DNA of 64,000 nt from Myxococcales bacterium (GCA_016793465.1 JAEUJW010000053.1:354643-418642); one strand, 5' to 3'. Counted from the stretch's first letter, positions 38,023-47,402 are shown. Notes: generated by a model from the letters alone, not told the origin. Numbers and translations are program-made.

Positions 38023-38766
38023 ATGCGCTTCGCCCTTGGCCTCGGCCTCTGCTCCGTCCTCGCCTGCAATTCGGGCCCGTACACCATGGCGAGCGGCAGC
38101 TCGGAGGAGGGCTCGTCGAGCGGTTCCGGCGGCGATACGACGACGACGTCGGGCGGGCTGGCGACGACCACGCTGGAGACGACGACCATGACGGCGCCGA
38201 TGACGACCGGGCCGGGGACCACGGAGATGGAGTCGTCGTCGGGCGCGACGACGATGGCGCCGCCGGACCTGTGCACCGACCACCCGGGGCCGGACGCGTG
38301 CTGCTGCTTCTGGTCGGACGGCGGGGAGCACAAGGTCGAGTGCCCGACCACGCCGCTGTGCGCGGGCATGGCGATCGAGGTCCTGTGCACGGACGACGCG
38401 ATGGCGCCGGAGTGCGCGAGCGGGGCGGTCGAGGTGACGAGCGAGGAGGGCCTCGACTGCGCCCTCGCGGCGCTGGCGGCGGGGTCGGCGGGGGCGCTGC
38501 ACTACACGGTGACGTCGAAGGCGGACCCGGGCGCGTGGAAGCAGGAGTGGGACCTGTATCTGCAGGGCGACGGGACCGCGTACATCCGCACGCTCAAGGT
38601 GGGCGACGGGGGCAGCGAGTACGAGCCGCTCGAGCGCTGGGCGCTCGAGGAGGGCTCGTCGTTCATGAAGTGCACGGGCCAGGACGTGGTCACGCGGATC
38701 GACTGCCTGCGCACCGTGACGGTCGGCGCGGCGAGCGAGCAGTGCCTCGCGGGCTCGGAGCTCTGA
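38023..38766 (+). CDS. lipoprotein with Thr-rich linker, unknown function
   Basis: 247 residues. Signal peptide MRFALGLGLCSVLAC with lipobox Cys near 15. The linker (residues ~18-85) is nearly all Ser, Thr, Gly and Met. The domain has CTDHPGPDACCCFW, HKVECPTTPLC, then an alpha/beta region ending CLRTVTVGAASEQC. It matches no family I recognise. A leaderless promoter lies directly upstream. Converges with the MepA-type gene, 15 nt apart. Confidence 0.78.
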   Translation: MRFALGLGLCSVLACNSGPYTMASGSSEEGSSSGSGGDTTTTSGGLATTTLETTTMTAPMTTGPGTTEMESSSGATTMAPPDLCTDHPGPDACCCFWSDGGEHKVECPTTPLCAGMAIEVLCTDDAMAPECASGAVEVTSEEGLDCALAALAAGSAGALHYTVTSKADPGAWKQEWDLYLQGDGTAYIRTLKVGDGGSEYEPLERWALEEGSSFMKCTGQDVVTRIDCLRTVTVGAASEQCLAGSEL

Positions 38767-38781
38767 GCGAGGCGGAGGCGC

Positions 38782-39564
38782 TCAGGCGGGGACCGAGCGG
38801 CCGGGGCGGTCGTCGAGCTTGATCTTCGGCGCGGGGGTCGGGCGCGGCCGCTTGCGCGTGGGGGCGGGGGCGCGGGGCCTGGCGGCCGGGGCCGGCGCGG
38901 GGCCGAGGCTGGGGTGGTTCTGGCCGGCGGCGATGCGCACGTGGAGGTGGTCGTCGTGGGGGCCGGCGGCGGTGGGCTGCATCATCGAGGCCGCGGCGCG
39001 GGCGACCAGGGCGGGGCTCTCCTTGCGGCGCTTGGCGTAGCCGATGAGGCGGCGCTTCAGCGCGTCGTGGATGAACAGCCGCTCGACGCGCACGCGGTCC
39101 TGCAGGAGCGACTTGACGAGCGTCCAGTTGCGGGCGGTGTCGAACTGCACGGGCTTGCCGCGGTAGGTGCCGACGCCGCGGGCGTTGAAGACGATCATGT
39201 CGGTGGGGGCGGTGATCGGGCGACCGTCGGCGTCGACGGCGAAGAACAGGAGGTCGACGTCGCAGCCGCACGCGTGCGACTTGTGCCACTTGCTGGGGCC
39301 GCCCTTCTCGCGCGAGATGTCGGCGACGTAGAGGGTGGACCCGGGCTTGGCCTTGGCCACGCGCTTGGCGGTGCGGTGGATGAGGCCGATCATGCTGGCG
39401 GTGCCGTAGTTGAGGCCGCGACGCGCCCAGGTGGCGGGGATCGCCCAGCCGTCGCCCGCCTCGGCGAGCTCGACCGGCCGCGTGAAGTTGCATTTGGCCC
39501 GCGCCTCGTGCGCCCAGGTGAAGGCGAAGAGGGCCGTGACGATGAACAGCACGCCTTGTCGCAT
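38782..39564 (-). CDS. MepA-type murein endopeptidase (M74 family)
   Basis: 260 residues from ATG 39564. The nearby ATG at 39579 belongs to a TATGCT -10 element, so the later start is preferred; it gives the signal peptide RQGVLFIVTALFAFTWAHEARA. The LAS-type zinc site is visible as WHKSHACGCDVDLLFF (His and Asp ligands) and DDHLHVRI (His ligands). MepA cleaves D-Ala-meso-DAP cross-links in peptidoglycan independent of penicillin. A Pro/Arg/Ala-rich basic tail of ~45 residues at the C-terminus is unusual and may bind the cell wall. Confidence 0.88.
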   Translation of the reverse strand: MRQGVLFIVTALFAFTWAHEARAKCNFTRPVELAEAGDGWAIPATWARRGLNYGTASMIGLIHRTAKRVAKAKPGSTLYVADISREKGGPSKWHKSHACGCDVDLLFFAVDADGRPITAPTDMIVFNARGVGTYRGKPVQFDTARNWTLVKSLLQDRVRVERLFIHDALKRRLIGYAKRRKESPALVARAAASMMQPTAAGPHDDHLHVRIAAGQNHPSLGPAPAPAARPRAPAPTRKRPRPTPAPKIKLDDRPGRSVPA

Positions 39565-39574
39565 GGGGATCACG

Positions 39575-39602
39575 AGCATATTCGTGGACACTCCGGCGCC
39601 AA
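39575..39602 (-). promoter_or_regulatory. candidate promoter of the MepA-type gene
   Basis: On the minus strand TTGGCG, 16-nt spacer, TATGCT, then 10 nt to the ATG at 39564. Confidence 0.45.
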
Positions 39603-39703
39603 TTTTTCTTCCATGATGCGGCGCGCTCGAGGCGGGTCCCCGAAACTTGCGCGCGGTGCAGGCGGCGTGCATCGACTGAACGTGTGACGGGTATACTGCA
39701 CAG

Positions 39704-40900
39704 GTGTCTGCCTGTCTGCGGGGCCGCGTGGGGCGCGTGGTGGCGATCGTGCTCGCGGGGTGCGGGTTCGTCGATGGCGGGTCGGGCGCGGGGTCGACGA
39801 CGAGCGGCGAGGCGAGCGCGGGCGGGGCGGGCGAGCTGACGGGCACGCCGCCGACGTCGGGCTTCGGCGGGCCCGGCGGCGAGGCGAGCGCGGGCCCGGC
39901 GACGGCGGAGAGCGCGGGCGGCGAGACGGCGTCGACGACGGCGGAGGCGACGACGGCGGAGGCGACGACGGCGGAGGCGACTACGGCCGACCCCTCGGAG
40001 GGGCCGACGCGGGCGATCCCGGTCGGCAGCGAGGTGTGGGCGTACGTCGATCACGACCTCGGCGACGTCGACGGCGACGGCGTGGTCGACCTCGTGACGT
40101 CGGCGACAGGGTTCCCGCCGCGGGTGACCGTCTACCCGGGGAGCGGCGACGGCACTTTTGACAGGGCGGCGGGGGTCGAGAGCGAGCTGTTCGCGTTCTC
40201 GGCGTTCGCGGTCGCCGACGTGACCGGCGACGGGCGGGCGGACGTGCTGGCCCAGGGGACAGGTGCGCCGCCGCGGGTGACGGTGTACGCGGGCGAGGCC
40301 GACGCGACGGTGAGCGAGCTGGAGACCACGGAGGTGTTCACGTTCACGCACATGCACGCGCTCGACCTCGACGGCGACGCGGCGGCGGAGCTGCTCACCG
40401 GCAAGGGCGAGGGGGCGCCGCCGTCGGTGCTGGTGTGGCCGGGCGGGGCGCCGGGGATCGGCGCGACGGCGCTGTTCGCCGCGGACGTGACGATCTACGC
40501 GCTGCTGCGCGGCGGGGACGTCGACGGCGACGGGCGCGGCGACGTGGTGACGCTGAGCCCGGGCTCGCCGCCGCAGGCGTTCGTGCACGCGGGGGACGGG
40601 ACCGGGAAACTCGCGGCGGCGGAGGGCTCGCAGATCTTCAATTTTACGCGGGCCGATGTCGGCGACGTCGACGGCGACGGGCGGGCCGACCTGGTCACCG
40701 ACTCGCCGGGGAACGCGTGGATCCTGCAGGTGTATCGCGGCGCGAGCGAGGGGTTCGCGGCGCCCGTCGTCGTCGACGGGTTTAATTTTGCGGACCTCGA
40801 GATCGGCGACGTCGACGGCGACGGGCGCGGGGACGTGGTCGTGAACCCCGACGGCGCGCCGCCGCGGGTCGAGGTCTATTTAAATGTGCTGGGGACGTGA
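39704..40900 (+). CDS. VCBS/FG-GAP repeat lipoprotein
   Basis: 398 residues from GTG 39704; TATACT ends 6 nt before it. Lipobox VLAGC near residue 20. A ~85-residue linker contains the TAEAT repeat. From about residue 110 on, repeated beta-propeller blades carry DxDGDG-type calcium loops (DLGDVDGDGVVDLV, DVTGDGRADVL, DLDGDAAAELL, DVDGDGRGDVV, DVDGDGRADLV, DVDGDGRGDVV). Likely a surface propeller for adhesion or binding. Ends with A/T-ending codons (TAT TTA AAT GTG). Its TGA overlaps a GTG that could start the acetyltransferase frame. Confidence 0.82.
   Translation: MSACLRGRVGRVVAIVLAGCGFVDGGSGAGSTTSGEASAGGAGELTGTPPTSGFGGPGGEASAGPATAESAGGETASTTAEATTAEATTAEATTADPSEGPTRAIPVGSEVWAYVDHDLGDVDGDGVVDLVTSATGFPPRVTVYPGSGDGTFDRAAGVESELFAFSAFAVADVTGDGRADVLAQGTGAPPRVTVYAGEADATVSELETTEVFTFTHMHALDLDGDAAAELLTGKGEGAPPSVLVWPGGAPGIGATALFAADVTIYALLRGGDVDGDGRGDVVTLSPGSPPQAFVHAGDGTGKLAAAEGSQIFNFTRADVGDVDGDGRADLVTDSPGNAWILQVYRGASEGFAAPVVVDGFNFADLEIGDVDGDGRGDVVVNPDGAPPRVEVYLNVLGT
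39941..39985 (+). repeat. 15-bp tandem repeat encoding AEATT
   Basis: Two perfect units of GCGGAGGCGACGACG and a third with one change, in frame in the lipoprotein linker. Copy-number change would alter linker length by five residues per unit. Confidence 0.75.
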
Positions 40901-40920
40901 GGGCTGATATGTTCCGCGGC

Positions 40921-41415
40921 ATGCCCGCCCGCCTGCGTGTCGCCGGTCCGGATGACGCGGAAGTCGTACACCGGCTGATCGTCGAGCTCGCGACCTACGA
41001 GCGCGAGCCGTCGGCGGTGGTCGTCACGCCCGCGGAGCTGCGGGCCCAGCTGGCCGACGCCCGGCCGCCGTTCGAGTGCCTGCTGGCGGAGGACGAGGAG
41101 GACGGGGCGGTCGTCGGGTTCGCGCTGTACTTTCATAATTATTCGACGTGGCGGGGGCGTCGCGGGCTGTACCTCGAGGACCTGTTCGTCGCGCCGGCGC
41201 GGCGCGGGCGGGGCATCGGCAAGCAGCTGCTGGTGCGCCTGGCTCAGATCGCGGTCGAGCGAGGGTGCGCGCGCATGGAGTGGGCGGTGCTCGACTGGAA
41301 CACCCCGGCGATCGGGTTCTACGAGGGGCTCGGGGCCCGGCCGATGCAGGAGTGGACGATCTTCCGGCTGGTCGACGAGCCGCTGCGCGAGCTGGCCTTC
41401 GGGGCAGAGCGGTGA
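40921..41415 (+). CDS. GNAT-family N-acetyltransferase
   Basis: 164 residues from ATG 40921; TATGTT ends 7 nt upstream. Starts RLRVAGPDDAEVVHRLI as expected for the fold. The acetyl-CoA loop is YLEDLFVAPARRGRGIGKQLL (R/Q-x-x-G-x-G/A), followed by MEWAVLDWNTPAIGFYEGLGA. Closest in look to spermidine/diamine acetyltransferases (SAT-like), which share the YFHNYSTWRGRRGLYLED segment, so a polyamine or small amine is a reasonable substrate. Earlier in-frame starts at 40909 and 40897 are possible. Confidence 0.85.
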   Translation: MPARLRVAGPDDAEVVHRLIVELATYEREPSAVVVTPAELRAQLADARPPFECLLAEDEEDGAVVGFALYFHNYSTWRGRRGLYLEDLFVAPARRGRGIGKQLLVRLAQIAVERGCARMEWAVLDWNTPAIGFYEGLGARPMQEWTIFRLVDEPLRELAFGAER

Positions 41416-41421
41416 GGTGAG

Positions 41422-42441
41422 TCAGAAGCGGGCCGTGAGCGAGAGGCCGGCGTGTCGAGGGCCGAGCTGGGGGGCGATGCTCAGGCGCTTGCGCGCGATG
41501 TCTCGCCGGGTGTTGCGGTAGCTGACGCCGTAAGTGAGGAGGCCGGCGCCGATGGCTGTGGCCGGGATGCCGATGCTGCCGAGGATCCGCCGAGTATCTT
41601 CTGTATTGAATTCGCTTGGCTCGGAGACGAACAGGAGGAACGAAGTGAGCCAGGCAATGCTTCCGGCAGTGACGAGCAGGATGCCGGTGGATAGATAAGG
41701 CCGCGGATTTCGTATGGCGCCGTCATGTGCGTCGCGCTCGCCGCGACGAGCGGCCCCGAAGGCGAGGCAGTTCACGGCCACGGCGTTGTTGATATCGGCT
41801 ACCACCGGGATCGGAGAGAGCGCCATACCGAGTGCGATCGTCGCCAGGCTGCCACCCAACACCATCATACCGCTACCGTCGTAGGGGATTCGGGGCTGGC
41901 GCGGGAGATCGCGGGTGGAGGCTTGCGCCCTGGGAGGCGGCAGGTCGGAGGGGTCGGGGCGGTAGCGCGGGACGGTGCCAGGTCGGCAGTAGGTCGGGTA
42001 CTCGCCGCGTATGAGGCGCGTCTGTTTGCATTCGCCGCCGCGCCGGACGACGACATCGACGCTCGAGAACTCACCTTCGGATCGGGCAAAATTTAAATAA
42101 ATGTTGACGCGGTGGGCCGGGTCGGCGGCGGGGGCGGTCTCGCAGGTGGTGTCGTCGCCGTTCTCCTGGTATTTGCCGAAGGTGATGGCCGGCGGCGTGG
42201 GACCATTCGAACGGGTCGCGAGTCTTGGTTTGAGTTTTTTGAATCTGTCGGCGTAGGTGGATTCGATGTGGATTTTTATGGAGTCGGCGTCGTCGCCGAT
42301 GCAACCGTCGGCGAACTCCGGGGCGAGCAGCATGGCCTCGATGCTGGCGCTCGCCGGGGCCGCCGAGGCGGGCAGGCCAGGGAGACAGGCGAGGATGGCG
42401 AATGCGAGTCGATGTACGGCGGATTCAGGAGATGATCTCAT
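41422..42441 (-). CDS. membrane protein overlapping the upstream kinase
   Basis: 339 residues. Start at ATG 42441 overlaps the last 17 nt of the kinase gene in another frame, so expression is likely coupled. Signal peptide (AFAILACLPGLPASAAP), then a soluble region with DGCIGDDADSIKIHIESTYADRFKK over residues ~42-68, and three hydrophobic segments in the C-terminal half (GMMVLGGSLATIALGMAL, GILLVTAGSIAWLTSFLLFV, IGIPATAIGAGLLTYG). Ends LSLTARF. No known domain. Lower GC3 than its neighbours, with several A/T-ending codons, which may indicate recent acquisition or relaxed selection. Confidence 0.72.
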   Translation of the reverse strand: MRSSPESAVHRLAFAILACLPGLPASAAPASASIEAMLLAPEFADGCIGDDADSIKIHIESTYADRFKKLKPRLATRSNGPTPPAITFGKYQENGDDTTCETAPAADPAHRVNIYLNFARSEGEFSSVDVVVRRGGECKQTRLIRGEYPTYCRPGTVPRYRPDPSDLPPPRAQASTRDLPRQPRIPYDGSGMMVLGGSLATIALGMALSPIPVVADINNAVAVNCLAFGAARRGERDAHDGAIRNPRPYLSTGILLVTAGSIAWLTSFLLFVSEPSEFNTEDTRRILGSIGIPATAIGAGLLTYGVSYRNTRRDIARKRLSIAPQLGPRHAGLSLTARF

Positions 42442-44527
42442 AGTCGATCTGTTCTGGCTTCCCTTTGACTCTGGGCAGCCTCTTACCGGCGATTTTGCAG
42501 GCACAGTTCTTCGCGCCGACGCTGGGCCGACCGCCGATGAGGGTGCATCTCGTGATGGCTCCATTGACGCCGAAGCCGAGGCGAAGGGATCGTTTGCGGA
42601 CGGTATCGTCCTTGTATTGGTGGAGGCAGTTGCGAAGGTCGGAGCGGAGGGCCTCGAGGTGCCGTTTGAAACGGTCCTCACGGGTCTGTCCCGCGGACAG
42701 CACTTGCTGTTTGGATGGGGTGGGTTGGGTTGGAGGCGGAGTCTTGCTGCGGTCCTGCGGTTGTGGTGATTCCGACGAGAGGGGATTGATCACGGGCGCG
42801 GGTATGGGGCTGGTCGCGGCGAGGTGTCGTGCCGCGAGCGTCGGGGATGGATCAGTCGGTGTGGTGAAGGCGGGGGCGGGGTCTCGGAGGGCGGCGTGTA
42901 GGCGAGTCTGTTCGTCCGTGATGGCTGTGGTGCCGGTGGCGAGGTCGTCGCAGAGTTGAGCGAGGGATTCGGAGATGCGGGTGAGACGTGGGTCGACTTG
43001 AGCTTCGGGGAGGCCTGCGAGGGCGGCGAGGTCGGTGGAGAGGGCGTCGACACGGGTGGTGAGGGCGGAGATGTTGGCGATGTTGGCGTCGTTGCGACGG
43101 GTGGCTTCGCGGACGACCTCAAGGCTTCTCTGGATGGCTGCCGTGGCGGCCGACTCGGTGGCGGCGACGGTGACTGCGGCGGCGGTGACGGCCGTGCAGG
43201 CGCCGAGCAGAACGGCGTTGTGACGGACCCAGCGCCAGGAAGCGGCGGAGCGGGCGCGGAGGGCGGCGTAGCCGGACTTGTAGCGCTCGACGTCGGCGAC
43301 CAGCGCGTCGATGGTGGTGTGGCGGCGGCGGGGGTCCCACTGGGTGGCGCGGCGGACGGCGGCGATGAGCGCCGGGTGAAAGCCGCGGAGGCTGTCGAGG
43401 CCGGGATCGCGTTCGATCTGGTAGCCGGGTGAGCGCTCGAGCAGGAGGTAGTGGAGGAGGCGGCCGAGGCTGTAGATGTCGGAGCGTTCATCGGCGGCGG
43501 CGGCGTCCTCGAGCTGTTCGGGGGCGGCGAACACCGGGGTGCCGAGGCCACCCTGGGCGTCGGCGAGCTGGGTGACGAAGCTGATGTCGGCGATGTCGTA
43601 GTCGACGAGGACGGGGCGGTGGGCGTCGTCGAGGAGGACGTTGGCGGGCTTGATGTCGCGGTGGATGACGCCGACGCGGTGGGCGAACTGGACGGCGAGG
43701 CAGACCTCGAGGAAGACGGCGATCTTGGTGGCGAGCGACCAGCCGCGGCGCTCGACCTGCTCGAGGGTGCCGCCAGGGTAGTGCGGCATGACGAACGCGA
43801 GGTAGTCGGGCGCGTGGCCGAGGAACAGGGGGATCGAGGCGGGCTTGTCGCGGTAGCGGTTGAGGGCCTGGAGGGCGCGGATGCTGCGACGAAAGCGCCA
43901 GAGCATGACGCCGTCGGTGAGGCGGTCGAGGTGGAACACCTTGACCGCCACGCGGCGGCCGCTGGCGGTGTGACGGGCGCGCCAGACCGTGCCGAAGTTA
44001 CCGGTGCCGAGGATGCGCTCGAGGCGGGTGCCGGCGAGCGTGCTGCCGGGGGTCAAGAGCGGGACGTCGCGGAGCTTGCGGGCGAGGGCGTCGATGGTCT
44101 GCTCGAGGGCGACGGAGCGATCGTCGGCGGCGGGCAGGCGCTCGCGGTCGAGGAGGTGCTGCTCGATCGCCTCGACGAGGGACAGTCGTGGGCCCTCGAG
44201 CTGCACGGCGGTCGCGGCGGAAAGGTTTGCGACGGGGCCGGACGGGTGGACGAAGGCGACGGCGATGCGTCGAATCACGCGCTCATGGGCGGGGCGAGCG
44301 GCGGCGAGGCCGTCGAAGAAGGGCGCGTTCAACAGGCCGAGGCGCTGGAGGGCGCGGACGGCGTGATACATGTAGAGGCGCGGAGATTCGGCGGAGACGG
44401 GCAGGTCGGCGAGCACGGCGGGGCCGTGGCAGCGCTCGACCAGGCGCATGAATTCCGAGCCGCTGAAGCCCTCGACGAGCAGGTCGTCGAGGTGGGTGAG
44501 TTGCCGGTCGGCTTCGAGTGTGGACAT
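42425..44527 (-). CDS. large Ser/Thr kinase with N-terminal helical domain and AgmX/PglI-like tail
   Basis: 700 residues from ATG 44527. Residues ~10-90 are helical (HLDDLLVEGFSGSEFMRLVE, LPVSAESP, LQRLGLLNAPFFDGL, ARPAHERVI) and resemble effector-associated/death-fold-like adaptor domains found in bacterial conflict proteins (inference). The kinase (~168-430) has GTGNFGTVW, Lys196, HRDIKPANVLL, but VDYDIA in place of DFG. One membrane helix near 470-490, a helical linker, Pro-rich stretch and a C-terminal region with LRNCLHQY, FGVNGAITRCTLIGG and CACK, reminiscent of the AgmX/PglI C-terminal domain. A coupled membrane protein gene overlaps its end. Confidence 0.85.
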   Translation of the reverse strand: MSTLEADRQLTHLDDLLVEGFSGSEFMRLVERCHGPAVLADLPVSAESPRLYMYHAVRALQRLGLLNAPFFDGLAAARPAHERVIRRIAVAFVHPSGPVANLSAATAVQLEGPRLSLVEAIEQHLLDRERLPAADDRSVALEQTIDALARKLRDVPLLTPGSTLAGTRLERILGTGNFGTVWRARHTASGRRVAVKVFHLDRLTDGVMLWRFRRSIRALQALNRYRDKPASIPLFLGHAPDYLAFVMPHYPGGTLEQVERRGWSLATKIAVFLEVCLAVQFAHRVGVIHRDIKPANVLLDDAHRPVLVDYDIADISFVTQLADAQGGLGTPVFAAPEQLEDAAAADERSDIYSLGRLLHYLLLERSPGYQIERDPGLDSLRGFHPALIAAVRRATQWDPRRRHTTIDALVADVERYKSGYAALRARSAASWRWVRHNAVLLGACTAVTAAAVTVAATESAATAAIQRSLEVVREATRRNDANIANISALTTRVDALSTDLAALAGLPEAQVDPRLTRISESLAQLCDDLATGTTAITDEQTRLHAALRDPAPAFTTPTDPSPTLAARHLAATSPIPAPVINPLSSESPQPQDRSKTPPPTQPTPSKQQVLSAGQTREDRFKRHLEALRSDLRNCLHQYKDDTVRKRSLRLGFGVNGAITRCTLIGGRPSVGAKNCACKIAGKRLPRVKGKPEQIDYEIIS

Positions 44528-44633
44528 ACGGTCGTCCTCATAAATTGCGGGTGATAGACCCGAGATAGAGGCGTGAGCGTATCCGCTCGTCAGAGCCGAC
44601 CCAAGTTTCTGCCGTGCTGGCACACTGCCGGGC

Positions 44634-45914
44634 GTGACGGAGCTTTCGCCGTGGTTGTTGCTCGGGTTCGGCGTGCTGAGCGCGGCGGCGACGATCAACG
44701 CGTTCATCCCGGTGCGCGCGCGGTTCGTGGCGATCGCGGGGTTCTTCGCGGGGTGGCTGACGATCGAGCTGGCGCTGCACAACCTGGTGGCGCACGCGGT
44801 CGTGCTGGGCGCGTTGATCTGGTGGGGCGGACTGGCGGGCTGGCCGGGGGTGGTCGGGCTGGCGCTGGCGGCGGCGGCGGCGGTCGGGCTGGTGCTGCTG
44901 CACGTCGAGTCGCGGCGGGCGGAGAGGACCGTGCACGGGGTGTTGAAGGAGGCGAAGCTCGGCGCGGCCGAGGGCGAGGTGATGCCGCGCTATCCGCGGA
45001 GCCACGTGCTGATCCCGTGGCTGGCGTTTCATCGCCGCGATATCGAGGTGACGCGCGACGTGACGTTCGCGGAGGCCGGCGGCAAGCCGCTGCGGCTCGA
45101 CGTGTTCCAGCCGCGCACGCCGGGCCGGCGGCGACCGGCGCTGCTGCAGGTGCACGGGGGCGGGTGGTTCATCGGCTTCAAGGACTACCAGGGCATCCCG
45201 CTGCTGTCGCACATGGCGGCGCAGGGCTGGGTGGGCTTCAACGTCGACTATCGGCTGAGCCCGCGGGCGACCTTCCCGGACCACATCATCGACGTGAAGC
45301 GGGCGCTGGCGTGGATCCGCGAGCACGCGGACGAGTACGGGGTCGACCCGGACTTCGTGGTGGTGACCGGCGGCTCGGCGGGCGGGCACCTGGCGGCGCT
45401 GCTGGCGTTGACGGCGGGCGACCCGGAGTACCAGCCGGGGTTCGAAGCGGCGGACACGTCGGTGGCGGCGGCGGTGGTGTTCTACGGGGTCTTCGACCTC
45501 CTCGACGCCGAGCTGCGGCGGCCGTCGGACTTCATGCGGATCCTCGAGCGCTGGGTGTTCAAGGCGCGGGCCGCCGAGGCGCCGGAGAAGTTCCGCCGGG
45601 CCTCGCCGACGCAGCGGGTGCACGCCGATGCGCCGCCGTTCCTGGTGATCCACGGCACGCGCGACACGCTGACGCCGGTCGAGGACGCCAGGCGGTTCGT
45701 CGCGCGGCTGCGCGCGGTGTCGCGGCGACCGGCGCTGCTCGTCGAGATGAAGGGGGCGGAGCACGCGTTCGACATCTTCCCGTCGGTGCGCAACGTGCCG
45801 GTGGTCGAGGCGGTCGAGCGCTTCTTGACGGCGATCCACGCGGCCTACACGGGCGGGCAGACGCGCCCGGACGCGGACGCGGTCGCGGACGCGGTGCGGG
45901 CGGCGGCGCCGTGA
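44634..45914 (+). CDS. alpha/beta hydrolase, esterase/lipase of the HSL-like group
   Basis: 426 residues, GTG start. Three N-terminal hydrophobic segments (residues ~5-95) anchor it in the membrane. The hydrolase domain shows the oxyanion motif HGGGW (LLQVHGGGWFIGFKDYQG), nucleophile Ser in GGSAGGHLAALL, Asp in HGTRDTLTPVEDA and His in GAEHAFDIF. This is the arrangement of LipQ-type mycobacterial and related esterases acting on short or medium acyl esters. CACACT lies 7 nt before the start. The 45915-46168 region behind it contains no gene I can support. Confidence 0.9.
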   Translation: MTELSPWLLLGFGVLSAAATINAFIPVRARFVAIAGFFAGWLTIELALHNLVAHAVVLGALIWWGGLAGWPGVVGLALAAAAAVGLVLLHVESRRAERTVHGVLKEAKLGAAEGEVMPRYPRSHVLIPWLAFHRRDIEVTRDVTFAEAGGKPLRLDVFQPRTPGRRRPALLQVHGGGWFIGFKDYQGIPLLSHMAAQGWVGFNVDYRLSPRATFPDHIIDVKRALAWIREHADEYGVDPDFVVVTGGSAGGHLAALLALTAGDPEYQPGFEAADTSVAAAVVFYGVFDLLDAELRRPSDFMRILERWVFKARAAEAPEKFRRASPTQRVHADAPPFLVIHGTRDTLTPVEDARRFVARLRAVSRRPALLVEMKGAEHAFDIFPSVRNVPVVEAVERFLTAIHAAYTGGQTRPDADAVADAVRAAAP

Positions 45915-46168
45915 GCACGGGCGACAGGTAGGGCGTTCGGCGCCGACCTGCGCCGCGACGCACGAGCCGATGTCGGACCTCGGCGCGCCGCTCGAGCGGC
46001 CGCGGGCCGGCGTTCGCGGCGTCTGCGGCCGCTGGGGGGGCGGTGCCGCAAGCGCGTGCGGACCGGCTGCGCTCGTCGACGTCGATCGGCGCGAGGGACG
46101 ATCCGCGGGAGATCGTGGGACCGCGGCGCAGGTGTGGCCCGCGGGGGATTTCGCTATAGTCGCGGCGA

Positions 46169-47290
46169 ATGACCTCGCCGGCCGCGCCTGACGACGAGTT
46201 TGCGGCCCGCTGGATCGGGCAGGAGCTCGACGGTCGCTACCGCATCGTCGAGCTGCTGGCGGCGGGGGGGATGGGCGCGGTGTTCGTGGCCGACCACCTG
46301 ACGCTGCCGAAGCAGGTCGCGATCAAGATGATCCGCGACGACTTCGTGGCCAACAAGACGGCCGAGGCGAGGTTCAAGCAGGAGGCGCTGGCGACCGCGC
46401 GGATCGACCACCCGCACGTCGTCAGCGCGATCGACTACGGGCACCTGCCGGGCGGCGGCACGTACCTGGTGATCCAGCTGGTCCATGGGCAGAGCCTGGG
46501 GCACCGCCTGGCGGCGGGGCCGTTGCCGTGGCTGCAGGTCTGTCAGATCGGCAGCCAGGTGGCGGACGCGCTGGCGGCGGCGCACCAGGCGGGCATCGTG
46601 CACCGCGACCTGAAGCCGGAGAACGTCCTGCTCGAGCCGCGCAGCGACGGCTCGGTGCACGCGCGGGTCCTCGACTTCGGGCTGGCGCAGGTGTCGGTCG
46701 CCGGCGCCGCAAAGGCGACGACGAACAAGCTGACGCGCGTGGGCGCGGTGCTGGGCACGCCGGGCTACATGTCGCCGGAGCAGACCGTGGGCGAGGAGAT
46801 CGACGGGCGCGCCGACCTGTACGCGCTCGGCGTGATCCTGTGGGAGAGCTGCGTGGGCCGCTACCTGTGGAACACCGAGTCGCTCAGCGAGCTGCGGGCG
46901 CTGCAGCTGTCGGCGCCGGCGACGAGCCTGCGCGAGGCGTGCGCGGGCAAGGTGCCGGAGGCGCTGGCGTCGCTGGTCGAGCGCCTGCTGGCGCGCAAGG
47001 CGGCGGAGCGGCCCGGCACGGCGGCGATCGTGCGCGACGAGCTGAAGGTGCTGGCGATGCGGGGGGAGCTCGGCGAGGTCGCGCGGCCGCCGACGATGGT
47101 CGGGGTGCCGACGCCGATCGAGGGCACGCGGCAGCAGCTGCAGTCGGTGCCGGACGCGCAGGCGGCGGCGAGTCGGACGGCGACGACGCGGCCGACCGCG
47201 AGCGGCGGGGTGCCGGCGGCGGTGTGGGTCGTGGTCGCGGCGGCGATCCTGCTGGCCGGGGCGTACGTGACGCGCTGGCCGAGCGGGTGA
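46169..47290 (+). CDS. membrane-anchored Ser/Thr protein kinase
   Basis: 373 residues. TATAGT lies 8 nt before the ATG. Canonical kinase (~23-285): AAGGMGAVFVA, Lys53 (VAIKMI), HRDLKPENVLLE, LDFGLAQ, GTPGYMSPEQ, all catalytic residues present. A ~60-residue Thr/Ala-rich linker and one C-terminal transmembrane helix (VPAAVWVVVAAAILLAGAYV) follow, with only a few residues outside. So it is a cytoplasmic kinase tethered to the inner membrane without an external sensor. Confidence 0.92.
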   Translation: MTSPAAPDDEFAARWIGQELDGRYRIVELLAAGGMGAVFVADHLTLPKQVAIKMIRDDFVANKTAEARFKQEALATARIDHPHVVSAIDYGHLPGGGTYLVIQLVHGQSLGHRLAAGPLPWLQVCQIGSQVADALAAAHQAGIVHRDLKPENVLLEPRSDGSVHARVLDFGLAQVSVAGAAKATTNKLTRVGAVLGTPGYMSPEQTVGEEIDGRADLYALGVILWESCVGRYLWNTESLSELRALQLSAPATSLREACAGKVPEALASLVERLLARKAAERPGTAAIVRDELKVLAMRGELGEVARPPTMVGVPTPIEGTRQQLQSVPDAQAAASRTATTRPTASGGVPAAVWVVVAAAILLAGAYVTRWPSG

Positions 47291-47402
47291 GCCGGGGAAT
47301 TCCCGAGGGCGACGGCTGTCCGGGGCGCGACGCAATCGCAGCGTGGCGTCCGCGATTGCGCAGGCGTGGATCTTCGGCATCCTCGCGTGGCGAGGGAGCC
47401 CC

